Source of the DNA: Fimbriimonadaceae bacterium | GTDB taxonomy: Bacteria; Armatimonadota; Fimbriimonadia; Fimbriimonadales; Fimbriimonadaceae | DNA length: 14,509 nt | Reading direction: 5' to 3' | NCBI GenBank assembly: GCA_014380605.1 | Contig: JACMJO010000287.1 | Location: 1-14,509 of the forward strand | Part shown: positions 1 through 6,818 of the stretch, piece by piece | How the letters are laid out: each line of letters starts with the position of its first letter | How positions within the stretch are numbered: position 1 is the first letter of the stretch | Notes under the pieces: model-generated | The model's input: only the letters and a program-made list of their open reading frames with translations | The model's database searches: none | What the model was told of the DNA's origin: nothing | Position numbers and translations under genes: made by a program

Positions 1-532
1 TCGTGGTTCTCTTCTCGACAAAGCCAATCAAGCGGTCATTGGGAACCGTGATCAGCGTGTCGACATGCTCCTGAAGTCGGGCGGCTCCCTCTTCGGCTAG
101 CCTCTTGCGACGCGGACCTTCGAAGAGGAACGGCTTGGTGACCACGCCGACCGTGAGGATGCCCATTTTCTTGGCCATCTCGGCGACCACTGGTGCCGCT
201 CCGGTTCCGGTACCGCCACCCATACCGGCCGTGATGAAGATCATATCCGAGCCTTCAAGCTCGGCGACGATCGCCTTCTCACTCTCTTCGGCCGCGGCTT
301 TGCCCTTTTCAGGATCTCCTCCTGCACCTAGCCCTCGGGTGAGGGTCTCGCCAAGTTGAAGCTTGATTGGGGCATCGGATTGCGCAAGGGCCTGGGAGTC
401 GGTGTTCATCGCGATGAAGTGGACTCCGGCAACGCCTTCGGAAATCATCCGGTTGACGGCGTTGCTTCCGCCGCCGCCGATTCCGAGCACCTTGATCGTG
501 GCTTGGTTTTCAAATAGGTTTTCTGGTCTCAT
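1..532 (-). CDS. ftsZ: Cell division protein FtsZ (N-terminal 177 residues; 3' end outside window)
   Basis: This is the tubulin-like GTPase that polymerises into the cytokinetic Z-ring at the inner face of the membrane. The reading frame runs from an ATG at 530-532 off the left edge of the window, so only the N-terminal GTPase half is present. Visible motifs are the nucleotide-binding GIGGGGSNAVNRM near residues 17-29, the tubulin signature GGGTGTG at residues 105-111, and the downstream VTKPFLFEGPRR and TVPNDRL segments. The start is fixed by an in-frame TGA four codons upstream. No Shine-Dalgarno sequence is seen; a TACTTT hexamer 11 nt upstream suggests a very short leader. It lies 122 bp downstream of the prenyl synthase gene on the same strand, and that gap carries a perfect DnaA box. 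The usual ftsQ/ftsA neighbours are not upstream of it. Identification is near certain from the motifs. Confidence 0.97.
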   Translation of the reverse strand, partial: MRPENLFENQATIKVLGIGGGGSNAVNRMISEGVAGVHFIAMNTDSQALAQSDAPIKLQLGETLTRGLGAGGDPEKGKAAAEESEKAIVAELEGSDMIFITAGMGGGTGTGAAPVVAEMAKKMGILTVGVVTKPFLFEGPRRKRLAEEGAARLQEHVDTLITVPNDRLIGFVEKRTT

Positions 533-617
533 GGGAGGGTCTCAAAGTAAGCAGCCGTGGAAGCTGTTGGAATGACAGACGGGGGGACGTTTTGAAAAGC
601 CGCGCGAATCGGGCGGA

Positions 618-626
618 TGTGGATAA
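618..626 (-). promoter_or_regulatory. Perfect-consensus DnaA box upstream of ftsZ
   Basis: On the minus strand the bases read TTATCCACA, identical to the high-affinity E. coli DnaA box. It lies in the 122-bp gap between the prenyl synthase stop and the ftsZ start, about 86 bp upstream of the ftsZ start codon. It is a single copy; no second perfect box was noticed in the window. The match is observed; binding by DnaA is an inference. Confidence 0.45.
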
Positions 627-654
627 GTTTTGGACTATCGGTGCTTCGGTGCGG

Positions 655-1533
655 CTAGTGAAGGCGGTCTACGGCGTAGCGGGCCAGTTCGCTTAGCATC
701 TCACTCTCGATTTCAGCCTCGGCGAGGGCGGAGAGGGCGTCTTCTATGGCCCGGTCTGCCCTTCGACGACTTTCTTCAAGACCATAGAGAGATGGGAAAG
801 TGGCTTTTCGTCGTTCTCGATCGGATCCTGCAGCTTTGCCTAGCTGGTCCGGGGTCGATGTTTCGTTGAGGATATCGTCGGCGATTTGGAACGCAAGGCC
901 GATTCTCTCACCGTACTCTTTCAGACCCTGGATTTGGGAAGGATCGCCACCTCCCAAGATGCCGCCGATTTCGCAACTTGCGGCGATCAGGGCTCCGGTT
1001 TTTCGGGAGTGAATGAACTCCAAGGTATCCGCATCGGGAGCCTTTCCCTCGGACTGGACGTCGGCGACTTCACCACCGACCAGACCATTCGAGCCCGAGG
1101 CGATCGTCAACTTCAGAACCGCATCGACGACCTGGTCAGAGCTTTGAGCGCTCGCGGCAAGAGTTTGAAAAGCGAGGGCAAAGAGAGCGTCTCCAGCAAG
1201 GATAGCTAGGGCTTCTCCATACTTCACGTGGAGGGTAGGAACACCGCGTCGAAGGTCGTCGTTGTCGATGGCGGGCAGATCGTCATGAACCAGGGAGAAG
1301 CAGTGGACCATTTCGATCGCGCAAGCGGCATCGATGACGGATTCCCTGCTTGCGCCAACTGCTTCAGCCGAGGCCATACAAAGGACGGGGCGTAGCCTTT
1401 TCCCGGGCGCGAGGCAGGAGTAGCGCATGGCCGCATGCAGCTCCATCGGGGGGATCTCAACTGAAGGAAGTAGCAACCTGAGTCGAGCGTCAACCGGCTC
1501 CGAGTAGGCCTTTAGTTGCAGCGGGAATGACAC
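655..1533 (-). CDS. ispA: Short-chain polyprenyl (farnesyl) diphosphate synthase
   Basis: This cytosolic trans-prenyltransferase condenses IPP with DMAPP/GPP to make geranyl/farnesyl diphosphate, the precursor of undecaprenyl carriers and quinones. Colinear similarity to E. coli IspA is visible throughout. The first Asp-rich motif is HDDLPAIDNDD (D84, D85, D90 from the GTG start), followed by LRRGVPTLHVKYGEA and AILAGDALF. The second is FQIADDILNE near residues 216-224, then LGKAAGSDRERRKATFPSL. The last Asp of the second DDxxD is Asn (N223), a conservative change. I chose the GTG at 1531-1533 because the protein then starts MSFPLQLKA, aligning with IspA MDFPQQLEA, and because TAGACT lies exactly 7 nt upstream. 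A TTG at 1537-1539 would add two residues. It is divergent from the DUF1015 gene and upstream of ftsZ on the same strand. Product chain length (C15 versus C20) is not certain. Confidence 0.93.
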   Translation of the reverse strand: MSFPLQLKAYSEPVDARLRLLLPSVEIPPMELHAAMRYSCLAPGKRLRPVLCMASAEAVGASRESVIDAACAIEMVHCFSLVHDDLPAIDNDDLRRGVPTLHVKYGEALAILAGDALFALAFQTLAASAQSSDQVVDAVLKLTIASGSNGLVGGEVADVQSEGKAPDADTLEFIHSRKTGALIAASCEIGGILGGGDPSQIQGLKEYGERIGLAFQIADDILNETSTPDQLGKAAGSDRERRKATFPSLYGLEESRRRADRAIEDALSALAEAEIESEMLSELARYAVDRLH

Positions 1534-1540
1534 TGCCAAG

Positions 1541-1546
1541 AGTCTA
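1541..1546 (-). promoter_or_regulatory. -10-like element TAGACT for a leaderless prenyl synthase transcript
   Basis: TAGACT on the minus strand is separated by exactly 7 nt from the GTG start at 1533, placing the expected transcription start on or next to the start codon. There is no Shine-Dalgarno sequence. No convincing -35 is seen. It supports the GTG over the TTG start. Confidence 0.35.
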
Positions 1547-1570
1547 CCAGCGAGATTTCCAGGTTCTTGG

Positions 1571-1576
1571 TATCCT
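1571..1576 (+). promoter_or_regulatory. -10-like element TATCCT for a leaderless DUF1015 transcript
   Basis: TATCCT lies 7 nt upstream of the ATG at 1584 in a 50-bp divergent gap. The same spacing is seen upstream of fabI. No Shine-Dalgarno sequence and no clear -35 are present. The leaderless interpretation is an inference from spacing. Confidence 0.35.
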
Positions 1577-1583
1577 GAACGCT

Positions 1584-2864
1584 ATGGCGGCCATTCGTCC
1601 ATTTCAGGGTCTACGCTACAGTGCCGAAGCAGGCCCTCTTGGGATTCTTACGGCTCCGCCGTACGACGTTATCAGCGAAGAAGAGCGCGCTAGTTTCTCA
1701 ACGCGAAGCCCTCACAACATCGTCCACTTGACCTTGCCTGAGCAAAAGGCCGACGACCGAAGCAAATTCATCAAGTACGCACGAAGCGCGGCGGCGATGG
1801 CGGAGTGGCGGCGAGACGGAACCTTCCTTTTGGAGGATCGGCCGGCGATTTACCGTTACACCCAGAGGTTTACGCTTCCCCACGTTGGCGAACTCACCCG
1901 AACATCTATCATCGCGCTGATCAAGACCGAGCCCTATGAGAACGGGGTTGTGCTTCCGCACGAGCAAACCTTCCCCAAGCACAAGGAAGACAGGTTGCGG
2001 ATTCTGGAAGCAACTCGAGCCCATCTGGAAAGCATTTTTGGCCTATTCGAAGACGCCAACGGGCATATCCACGACGCCATCGTCAAGTCGCCCGTGCAAG
2101 GATCGGTCGAGACGGTCAGCGACGATGGAACGTATCAGCGACTCGAACCCATCACAGAACCAGGTGCTGTGAATCACCTGATAGGGCTTATCGCCGACCG
2201 AAAGGTCTGGATCGCCGATGGCCACCATCGGTATGAGACGGCGCGGACGTTCCGCGAGGCACTTGGCGAGCGAGATGGTTTGGTCGCTGAAGACTTCATG
2301 ATGATTGCGCTTAGCTCGATGTCCGACCCAGGGCTCGTGCTTTTGCCGACTCATCGAGTCTTAACCGATATTCCCGTTGATCCCGACACCATGATGTCGC
2401 GCTTTGGCGAGCTTTTCCATATCAAGGAGACGCACAACACACGGCTCATGGAGGCGATCGAGCATGATCACCGAAGCGGTCGCATGGCCTTTGGACTTGC
2501 GCTTGAGGGTGGCGATGGCTATGTTCTGGAGGCCAAGGACCCAGAAGCGCTCTACGCAATGGTACCAGCGGGGCAAAGCGAAGATCTTCGCAAGTTGGAT
2601 GTCACGATTCTCCACAGCGTGATCTTCGACAAGTTGCTGACCGTGCCGGGGCTAGAAACCGTTAAGTACACCAGGGATTCGCATGAAGCGATCACTTGGG
2701 TTAACGAGGGTGATAAGGCGGCTTTCTTAATGACTCCGCCAACTGTCGACGACATGAAGCGAATAGCCCTAGGCGGTGAGAAGATGCCGCAGAAAAGCAC
2801 GTATTATTTCCCTAAGATCCTCAGCGGGTTAGTGCTTTGGAGCCTTAACGACTTTCATCCATGA
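1584..2864 (+). CDS. DUF1015 family protein
   Basis: This is a 426-residue cytosolic protein of a widespread family whose biochemical role I cannot state. Family hallmarks are clear: IRPFQGLRY at residues 4-12, APPYDVIS near 24-31, GVVLPHEQTFPKHKEDRL near 121-138, ATRAHLESIFGLF, and IADGHHRYETA at 210-220. The ADGHHR motif recalls the loop seen in ParB/sulfiredoxin-like folds, which could mean nucleotide binding, but that link is only a suggestion. The frame is open upstream to 1527, but that extension would run into the divergent prenyl synthase 5' end. The ATG at 1584 fits the family N-terminus and has TATCCT 7 nt upstream. Its stop overlaps the start of the next gene by four bases (ATGA), implying translational coupling. 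Confidence 0.9.
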   Translation: MAAIRPFQGLRYSAEAGPLGILTAPPYDVISEEERASFSTRSPHNIVHLTLPEQKADDRSKFIKYARSAAAMAEWRRDGTFLLEDRPAIYRYTQRFTLPHVGELTRTSIIALIKTEPYENGVVLPHEQTFPKHKEDRLRILEATRAHLESIFGLFEDANGHIHDAIVKSPVQGSVETVSDDGTYQRLEPITEPGAVNHLIGLIADRKVWIADGHHRYETARTFREALGERDGLVAEDFMMIALSSMSDPGLVLLPTHRVLTDIPVDPDTMMSRFGELFHIKETHNTRLMEAIEHDHRSGRMAFGLALEGGDGYVLEAKDPEALYAMVPAGQSEDLRKLDVTILHSVIFDKLLTVPGLETVKYTRDSHEAITWVNEGDKAAFLMTPPTVDDMKRIALGGEKMPQKSTYYFPKILSGLVLWSLNDFHP

Positions 2865-3664
2865 CCATAAAGCTATTGGGCACCGGGGCGGCCGACGGTG
2901 TACCGCCCTTGTTCACCGCGAATCGACTTGGTTCGCGTTCGTTTGAGCCCAATAGCAAGGACTTTCGAACCCGAGCCGCAGCCCTCATCGATGGGTGCCT
3001 GAAATTGGACTTGGGTCCCGATACAATGGCCCAGAACCAGCGGTTTCAGATTGACCCTCTGCTGTGGGACGCGATCATCTTCACCCACAGCCATGAGGAC
3101 CATTTCACCGTAAGCGAGATCCAATACGCGCTTTATCCGTTCAACGGCAACGAATATCCACCTTTCACGATTTACGCCAATCCAACCGTCTGTAGCATGA
3201 TCGAGTGGCGATATCCGGCCTGGCCATTGGAGATAATCGAGACGCGCCTTTACGAGGAAATCCAGATCGGAGACTATCGGATGACGCCGGTTCGCGCCAA
3301 GCATGCGGAACCGGAGGAATGCCAAAACCTGATCTTTGAGAAGGACGGCAAGAAGATCGGTTACATGACGGACACCGGTTGGTGGCCAGACCCAACATGG
3401 GAGCACCTAGAGGGAATTCGGCTGGACGCGATGGTTATTGAATGCACCGATGGACTGGTTGATAGCGGATATCGTGGCCACCTAGCCCTTGCCGAGCTAG
3501 AGAAGGTTTTGGAGAACCTCTACCGGATCGGAACGATCAAGGCGGGTATTCCAATCTTAACCACGCATCACAGCCATCTGGGCGGCTCTCATGAGGAGTT
3601 GATGGAGGCGATGAAACCGTTAGGAATCGCTCCTGGCTACGACGGAGTAGAAATCACCGTTTAG
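2861..3664 (+). CDS. PhnP-like metallo-beta-lactamase-fold hydrolase
   Basis: This 267-residue soluble metal-dependent hydrolase probably acts on a phosphodiester. The MBL-fold ligands are present: FTHSHEDH (H76, H78, D80, H81), H148, D171 in YMTDTGWW, and a terminal THHSHLGG (H236, H237, H239). The opening MTIKLLGTGAADGVPP and the ending GYDGVEITV closely mirror E. coli PhnP (LTGTGGAQGVPA and GFDGMEIGVA), a cyclic ribose-phosphate phosphodiesterase of phosphonate degradation. No phn genes are nearby, so the substrate may differ. It overlaps the stop of the DUF1015 gene by ATGA and is the last gene of this operon. An 86-bp gap without a convincing terminator separates it from the convergent deacetylase gene. 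Confidence 0.88.
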   Translation: MTIKLLGTGAADGVPPLFTANRLGSRSFEPNSKDFRTRAAALIDGCLKLDLGPDTMAQNQRFQIDPLLWDAIIFTHSHEDHFTVSEIQYALYPFNGNEYPPFTIYANPTVCSMIEWRYPAWPLEIIETRLYEEIQIGDYRMTPVRAKHAEPEECQNLIFEKDGKKIGYMTDTGWWPDPTWEHLEGIRLDAMVIECTDGLVDSGYRGHLALAELEKVLENLYRIGTIKAGIPILTTHHSHLGGSHEELMEAMKPLGIAPGYDGVEITV

Positions 3665-3750
3665 TTGCGGCTTTTTGCGAACCGCCCGCGTCTTGAACAG
3701 TGGCCAAAGGATTGGCGGGCGCTAAGGCTAGGATGGCCCTTACCCCTCTG

Positions 3751-4689
3751 TTACGGCGCAACATAGGGTTTCACTTGCCCCGTCTCAAGCTTATCAAGCC
3801 AATCATCCAACCCAAACGGTCCTTCGCAGGCTTGGATTCTCGGAATGCGGTAGCGATCGAACTTTGCAGAGGTCGGGGGCGGCGCGGGATTAGCACCCAC
3901 TAGAAAAACGGCGTCCAAATTGTAGTTTTTCCCTTGAAGCTCGAACGATTTCAACAGGGATTTGTTCTTGGGAGAAATTCCTAGGGGCAAGGCGAGGAGC
4001 TCTGGATTGCCTCCAAAAGGCTCCAACAACTTGAACGACCCAGCGATCTCTTCTTTGACCCGTTGGTCAGTCAAGCGGCCCAGATTCGGGTGAGTTACCG
4101 TGTGGTTGGCGACCTCGCCACCCCAAGCCTTGATCATTTCGATCTTCTTGGCTCGGTCTGCGGGCTGACCCCAGAGTTCGGGGAGGACGAAGAAGGTTGC
4201 CTTGGGCGGGAAATCGGGATGGCTCTTCGAAAACTCTTCAAGAATGCCAAGCCCGCACTCAGGGTCGAGCTTCCCCTCGGCATCAAAGCGCACTTGGGAG
4301 GGGTTGGCGTCGTCGAAAGTTAGTACAACGGGCGATGCCCCTGGCGGGAGTTCGAATCTACCCGCGAGGAATTCCTTGACGTTAATCGGTCGAAAGCCAA
4401 GCTTGTAGAGACGCTCGAGATCGCGTCGCAACAGGTTAGGCGCTCGCTCCATGGTCGACTTGCCCTTCCGAATGTGGTGATACTCAGCGATGAAAACGAC
4501 TCCATCTCGATTTGCAGGGCGATTTGTCACTCGTTTTGGCGGTACCTTACGGTTGGCAATCGTAGGTTGTTTTACCGGGGTTTCGATCTTCCCTTCGGAC
4601 TCCGCAACGACCGGTTTACTTTCGCCACACCCCAGTACGCCGAGAGCAATTGCGCCGGCACAAAAGAGATGATTAAGAGTTTTTGGCAT
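3751..4689 (-). CDS. Polysaccharide deacetylase (NodB-fold) lipoprotein
   Basis: This is a 312-residue exported lipoprotein predicted to deacetylate N-acetyl sugars of a cell-surface polysaccharide or peptidoglycan. A lipoprotein signal is visible: K3, a hydrophobic stretch, then the lipobox VLGC with Cys21. The opening of the catalytic domain reads VFIAEYHHI. The NodB metal/base motif is TFDD (D126, D127), and the second motif is NHTVTH (H196, H200), giving the Asp-His-His zinc triad. Motif 3 reads LALPLGI in place of the usual Arg-Pro-x-Gly type, as in YPYG-type members such as PgaB. RIPRI occurs near the C-terminus. An AAGGA element lies 3 nt upstream of the ATG. Its first 21 bp overlap the start of the divergent hydrolase-like gene. 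The exact polysaccharide is unknown. Confidence 0.9.
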   Translation of the reverse strand: MPKTLNHLFCAGAIALGVLGCGESKPVVAESEGKIETPVKQPTIANRKVPPKRVTNRPANRDGVVFIAEYHHIRKGKSTMERAPNLLRRDLERLYKLGFRPINVKEFLAGRFELPPGASPVVLTFDDANPSQVRFDAEGKLDPECGLGILEEFSKSHPDFPPKATFFVLPELWGQPADRAKKIEMIKAWGGEVANHTVTHPNLGRLTDQRVKEEIAGSFKLLEPFGGNPELLALPLGISPKNKSLLKSFELQGKNYNLDAVFLVGANPAPPPTSAKFDRYRIPRIQACEGPFGLDDWLDKLETGQVKPYVAP

Positions 4690-5832
4690 TTGTCCTTGTT
4701 AGGTTTGATCGCGGCTTCTGGCTGTTCTTCGAATAAACCCGATTCCGAACCGTTGGCATCCGTTTCGGCAAAAATAAACACGCCTAAGGACAATCCAGAA
4801 CCGGTCAAGAGCGGGCCCAAGTTTACATTTGAGAAACCCAAGGTTGTTCGAGGGATTTACCTTACGGCCTGGTCGGCGGGTGGGAAAACGAAGCGCGCGA
4901 AGATGATCGCGATGATCAAGCGCACTGAACTGAATGCGGTGGTGATCGATGTTCGCGACGATGGGGAGATGTACTGGAAGATGGGAATCCCGTTGGCGAA
5001 GGCTGCGGGCGCCGAGAAGATTGCCATCTTGAGTCCAGACAAGGTCATGGGCGATTTCATGGCGGCAAAGGTTTATCCAATCGCGAGGATCGCCTGCTTC
5101 CGGGATGCCCATGTGCCTAAGAAGTTCCCGGAGCGAGCAGTGAAGCTGGCTACTGGCGGGATTTGGAAGGACCACGGTGGGCACACCTGGCTGGATCCTT
5201 ACAACAAGAAGAATTGGGAATACATGGCACAGACGGTTGAGTTTGCGCTGGACCAGGGATTTCCAGAAATTCAGCTCGACTACGTTCGTTTTCCCAGTGA
5301 AGGGAGGGCCTCGACCCAAGTGTTCCCCGCGAAGAAACAATATGGTGATGGCAAGGCAAAACCTGAGGACGTCATTGCGGAGTTTGCGGCTTACATCGGC
5401 AAGAAGGTTCGAGATCGAGGCGGCGTGTACTCAGCCGACATCTTCGGAATCATCTCCTCAAGCAAGAAGGATCAAGGTATTGGGCAGTCGCTGGAGAAGA
5501 TCGCGGAGCCGTTCGACCTTGTATGCCCCATGGTCTATCCCTCTCACTTCGCGAAAGGCGAGTATGGGATCAAGGACCCCAACGCCCAGCCCTATGCGAT
5601 CGTGAAGAAGAGTTTAGCGGACTACAAAAAGCGGATTCCCAACAAAGCGATCCGACCCTGGCTTCAAGACTTCTTTGGATACTCGGCGGCTTCTGTGAAG
5701 GCACAGATCAAGGCGGCAAAGGAGCTGGGGTACGAGGAGTATCTGCTTTGGAACGCGGGCAACAAGTACACCGAGGCGGCGTTCAAGGACAACTCGAAAC
5801 TGGTTCCAAAGAAGAAACCTAAGCAAGCATGA
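4669..5832 (+). CDS. DUF4015 glycoside-hydrolase-like lipoprotein
   Basis: This is a 387-residue secreted TIM-barrel-type protein of the putative glycosyl hydrolase family DUF4015. The signal peptide MIKSFWHLSLLGLIAASGC ends in the lipobox ASGC (Cys19), then a Ser/Asn/Pro-rich linker to about residue 55. The domain opens with VRGIYLTAWSAGGK and continues with LNAVVIDVRDDGEMYWK, YPIARIACFRD, FPEIQLDYVRFPSEG (candidate catalytic acid D204), YSADIFG, DLVCPMVYPSHF, IRPWLQDF and YLLWNAGN, a classic GH-like strand series. The frame is open upstream to 4474, but the signal peptide fixes the ATG at 4669. That start lies inside the first codons of the divergent deacetylase gene. The Shine-Dalgarno sequence is weak (AAAAGAG directly before ATG). 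Deacetylase plus GH-like domain is the PgaB domain pair, here as separate proteins; a shared substrate is inferred. Confidence 0.88.
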   Translation: MIKSFWHLSLLGLIAASGCSSNKPDSEPLASVSAKINTPKDNPEPVKSGPKFTFEKPKVVRGIYLTAWSAGGKTKRAKMIAMIKRTELNAVVIDVRDDGEMYWKMGIPLAKAAGAEKIAILSPDKVMGDFMAAKVYPIARIACFRDAHVPKKFPERAVKLATGGIWKDHGGHTWLDPYNKKNWEYMAQTVEFALDQGFPEIQLDYVRFPSEGRASTQVFPAKKQYGDGKAKPEDVIAEFAAYIGKKVRDRGGVYSADIFGIISSSKKDQGIGQSLEKIAEPFDLVCPMVYPSHFAKGEYGIKDPNAQPYAIVKKSLADYKKRIPNKAIRPWLQDFFGYSAASVKAQIKAAKELGYEEYLLWNAGNKYTEAAFKDNSKLVPKKKPKQA

Positions 5833-5842
5833 TTGTTTAGCC

Positions 5843-5871
5843 ATGACATTACTCATTTTTTGCGTTTTAAC
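5843..5871 (+). promoter_or_regulatory. Candidate promoter for the pilin-like gene
   Basis: ATGACA (5843-5848) and TTTAAC (5866-5871) are separated by 17 bp, matching the sigma-70 -35 and -10 at 5/6 and 4/6 positions. They lie in the 89-bp AT-rich gap before the pilin-like gene. The implied leader of about 40 nt carries the GGAGGA site at 5910-5915. Confidence 0.3.
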
Positions 5872-5921
5872 ATTGTGCTAACTTCTCTCGGTTACACTCC
5901 GAAAGCATTGGAGGACTATCC

Positions 5922-6818
5922 ATGAAGCGCGCTTTTACCCTTATCGAGTTGTTAGTCGTCATCGCGATCATCGCCATTTTGGCGGCGATCCTTTTCCCCG
6001 TTTTTGCCCAGGCCAAGGCGGCGGCGAAGAAGGCGGCCTCCCTCAGCAACGTGAAGCAGATCGGCACCGCGATGCACCTATACATCGGAGACTATGACGA
6101 CGTGACGCCTTCGACATACATCTTGTTCGTGGGCGGTGGGGTCGATGTCTACCAAACCATGCAACCCTATATTAAGAATATGGACATCTTCTTCTCGCCA
6201 AACTGGGAGAAGCGATGGACCGGGGCACAGAGCTGCAACAATGCGGGCACTCCAGCGGGGCAGTTCGTGCCCAGCGGCACAAACGTGGACCGGTGTCTCG
6301 GTTACGGTTACAACTGGGGCTTTGGAGTATGGGCCGGAGGAGCTCTGGTCGGGCCTCAGATCACTACGGGCTTGCCCCCAGAGACGCAATCAGTATTGCC
6401 TGGCATCAGCGCAACCTCAGTTGAGGAAGTAGCGCGGCTGGCCGCCTTTGGCGACACTTACAACGGTCGCCGCTACACCATGAGTGCGATCGGCTCCATC
6501 CTGACCCACTACGACGGACAACAGAAGAACTCCTCGCTGAGGCAGGGTGGTCAGTTCAACTTCGCGTTTGTCGACGGCCATGCCAAGTCGTTTGCCATGC
6601 AGGGCTATACCTTTAACCCCGGCGCTGTGCCAAAAGGCGCTGGCTATATTGCCGTCCCCGCCAAGACCGACGAGATTGTCCCTATGTTCTGTTCCTCGCC
6701 GAGCGTAACGGTTCGCCCGTCGCAGCTTGGACTGCCGCTTCCGGACATGCCGTGCCAGCAGTTCATCCAGTTGGCTTTGTCAGGAGCGATCATGCCCGTC
6801 ACCAAGTGGCCTAACTAG
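5922..6818 (+). CDS. Type IV pilin-like (prepilin N-terminal methylation domain) protein with DGH motif
   Basis: This 298-residue pseudopilin-like protein is probably processed by prepilin peptidase and anchored or assembled through its N-terminal helix. MKRA is followed by FTLIELLVVIAIIAILAAI, with the conserved Glu at mature position 5. The residue before cleavage is Ala rather than the usual Gly. The FPVFAQAKAAAKKAASLSN-VKQIGTAMHLYIGDYDD segment and the C-terminal NFAFVDGHAKSF (about residues 211-222) are the DUF1559/H-X9-DG style seen in many copies in Planctomycetes and Armatimonadota. Several Cys residues lie in the globular part. A strong Shine-Dalgarno GGAGGA (5910-5915) sits 6 nt before the ATG. 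The stop region overlaps the convergent regulator gene by 8 bp (CTAACTAG). Its actual role (pilus, secretion or surface structure) cannot be told from this sequence. Confidence 0.92.
   Translation: MKRAFTLIELLVVIAIIAILAAILFPVFAQAKAAAKKAASLSNVKQIGTAMHLYIGDYDDVTPSTYILFVGGGVDVYQTMQPYIKNMDIFFSPNWEKRWTGAQSCNNAGTPAGQFVPSGTNVDRCLGYGYNWGFGVWAGGALVGPQITTGLPPETQSVLPGISATSVEEVARLAAFGDTYNGRRYTMSAIGSILTHYDGQQKNSSLRQGGQFNFAFVDGHAKSFAMQGYTFNPGAVPKGAGYIAVPAKTDEIVPMFCSSPSVTVRPSQLGLPLPDMPCQQFIQLALSGAIMPVTKWPN

Noticed and set aside
3665..3750. Short inverted repeats (CGCCCGC/GCGGGCG, 25 bp apart) between the hydrolase and deacetylase genes
   Set aside because: The loop is long, the stem only 7 bp, and no T-run follows on either strand, so a terminator cannot be supported. 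The 67-codon frame starting in this gap runs antisense into the deacetylase gene and has no features.
4474..4668. 65-codon N-terminal extension of the DUF4015 protein
   Set aside because: It would bury the lipoprotein signal peptide and lies antisense to the deacetylase gene.
5177..5605. 142-codon plus-strand frame inside the DUF4015 gene in another frame
   Set aside because: Arg/Ser-rich composition typical of a shifted-frame shadow; the host frame has strong motifs.
5833..5921. T-run at 5855-5860 as a terminator for the DUF4015 gene
   Set aside because: No stem precedes the T-run; the stretch is better read as the promoter region of the pilin-like gene.
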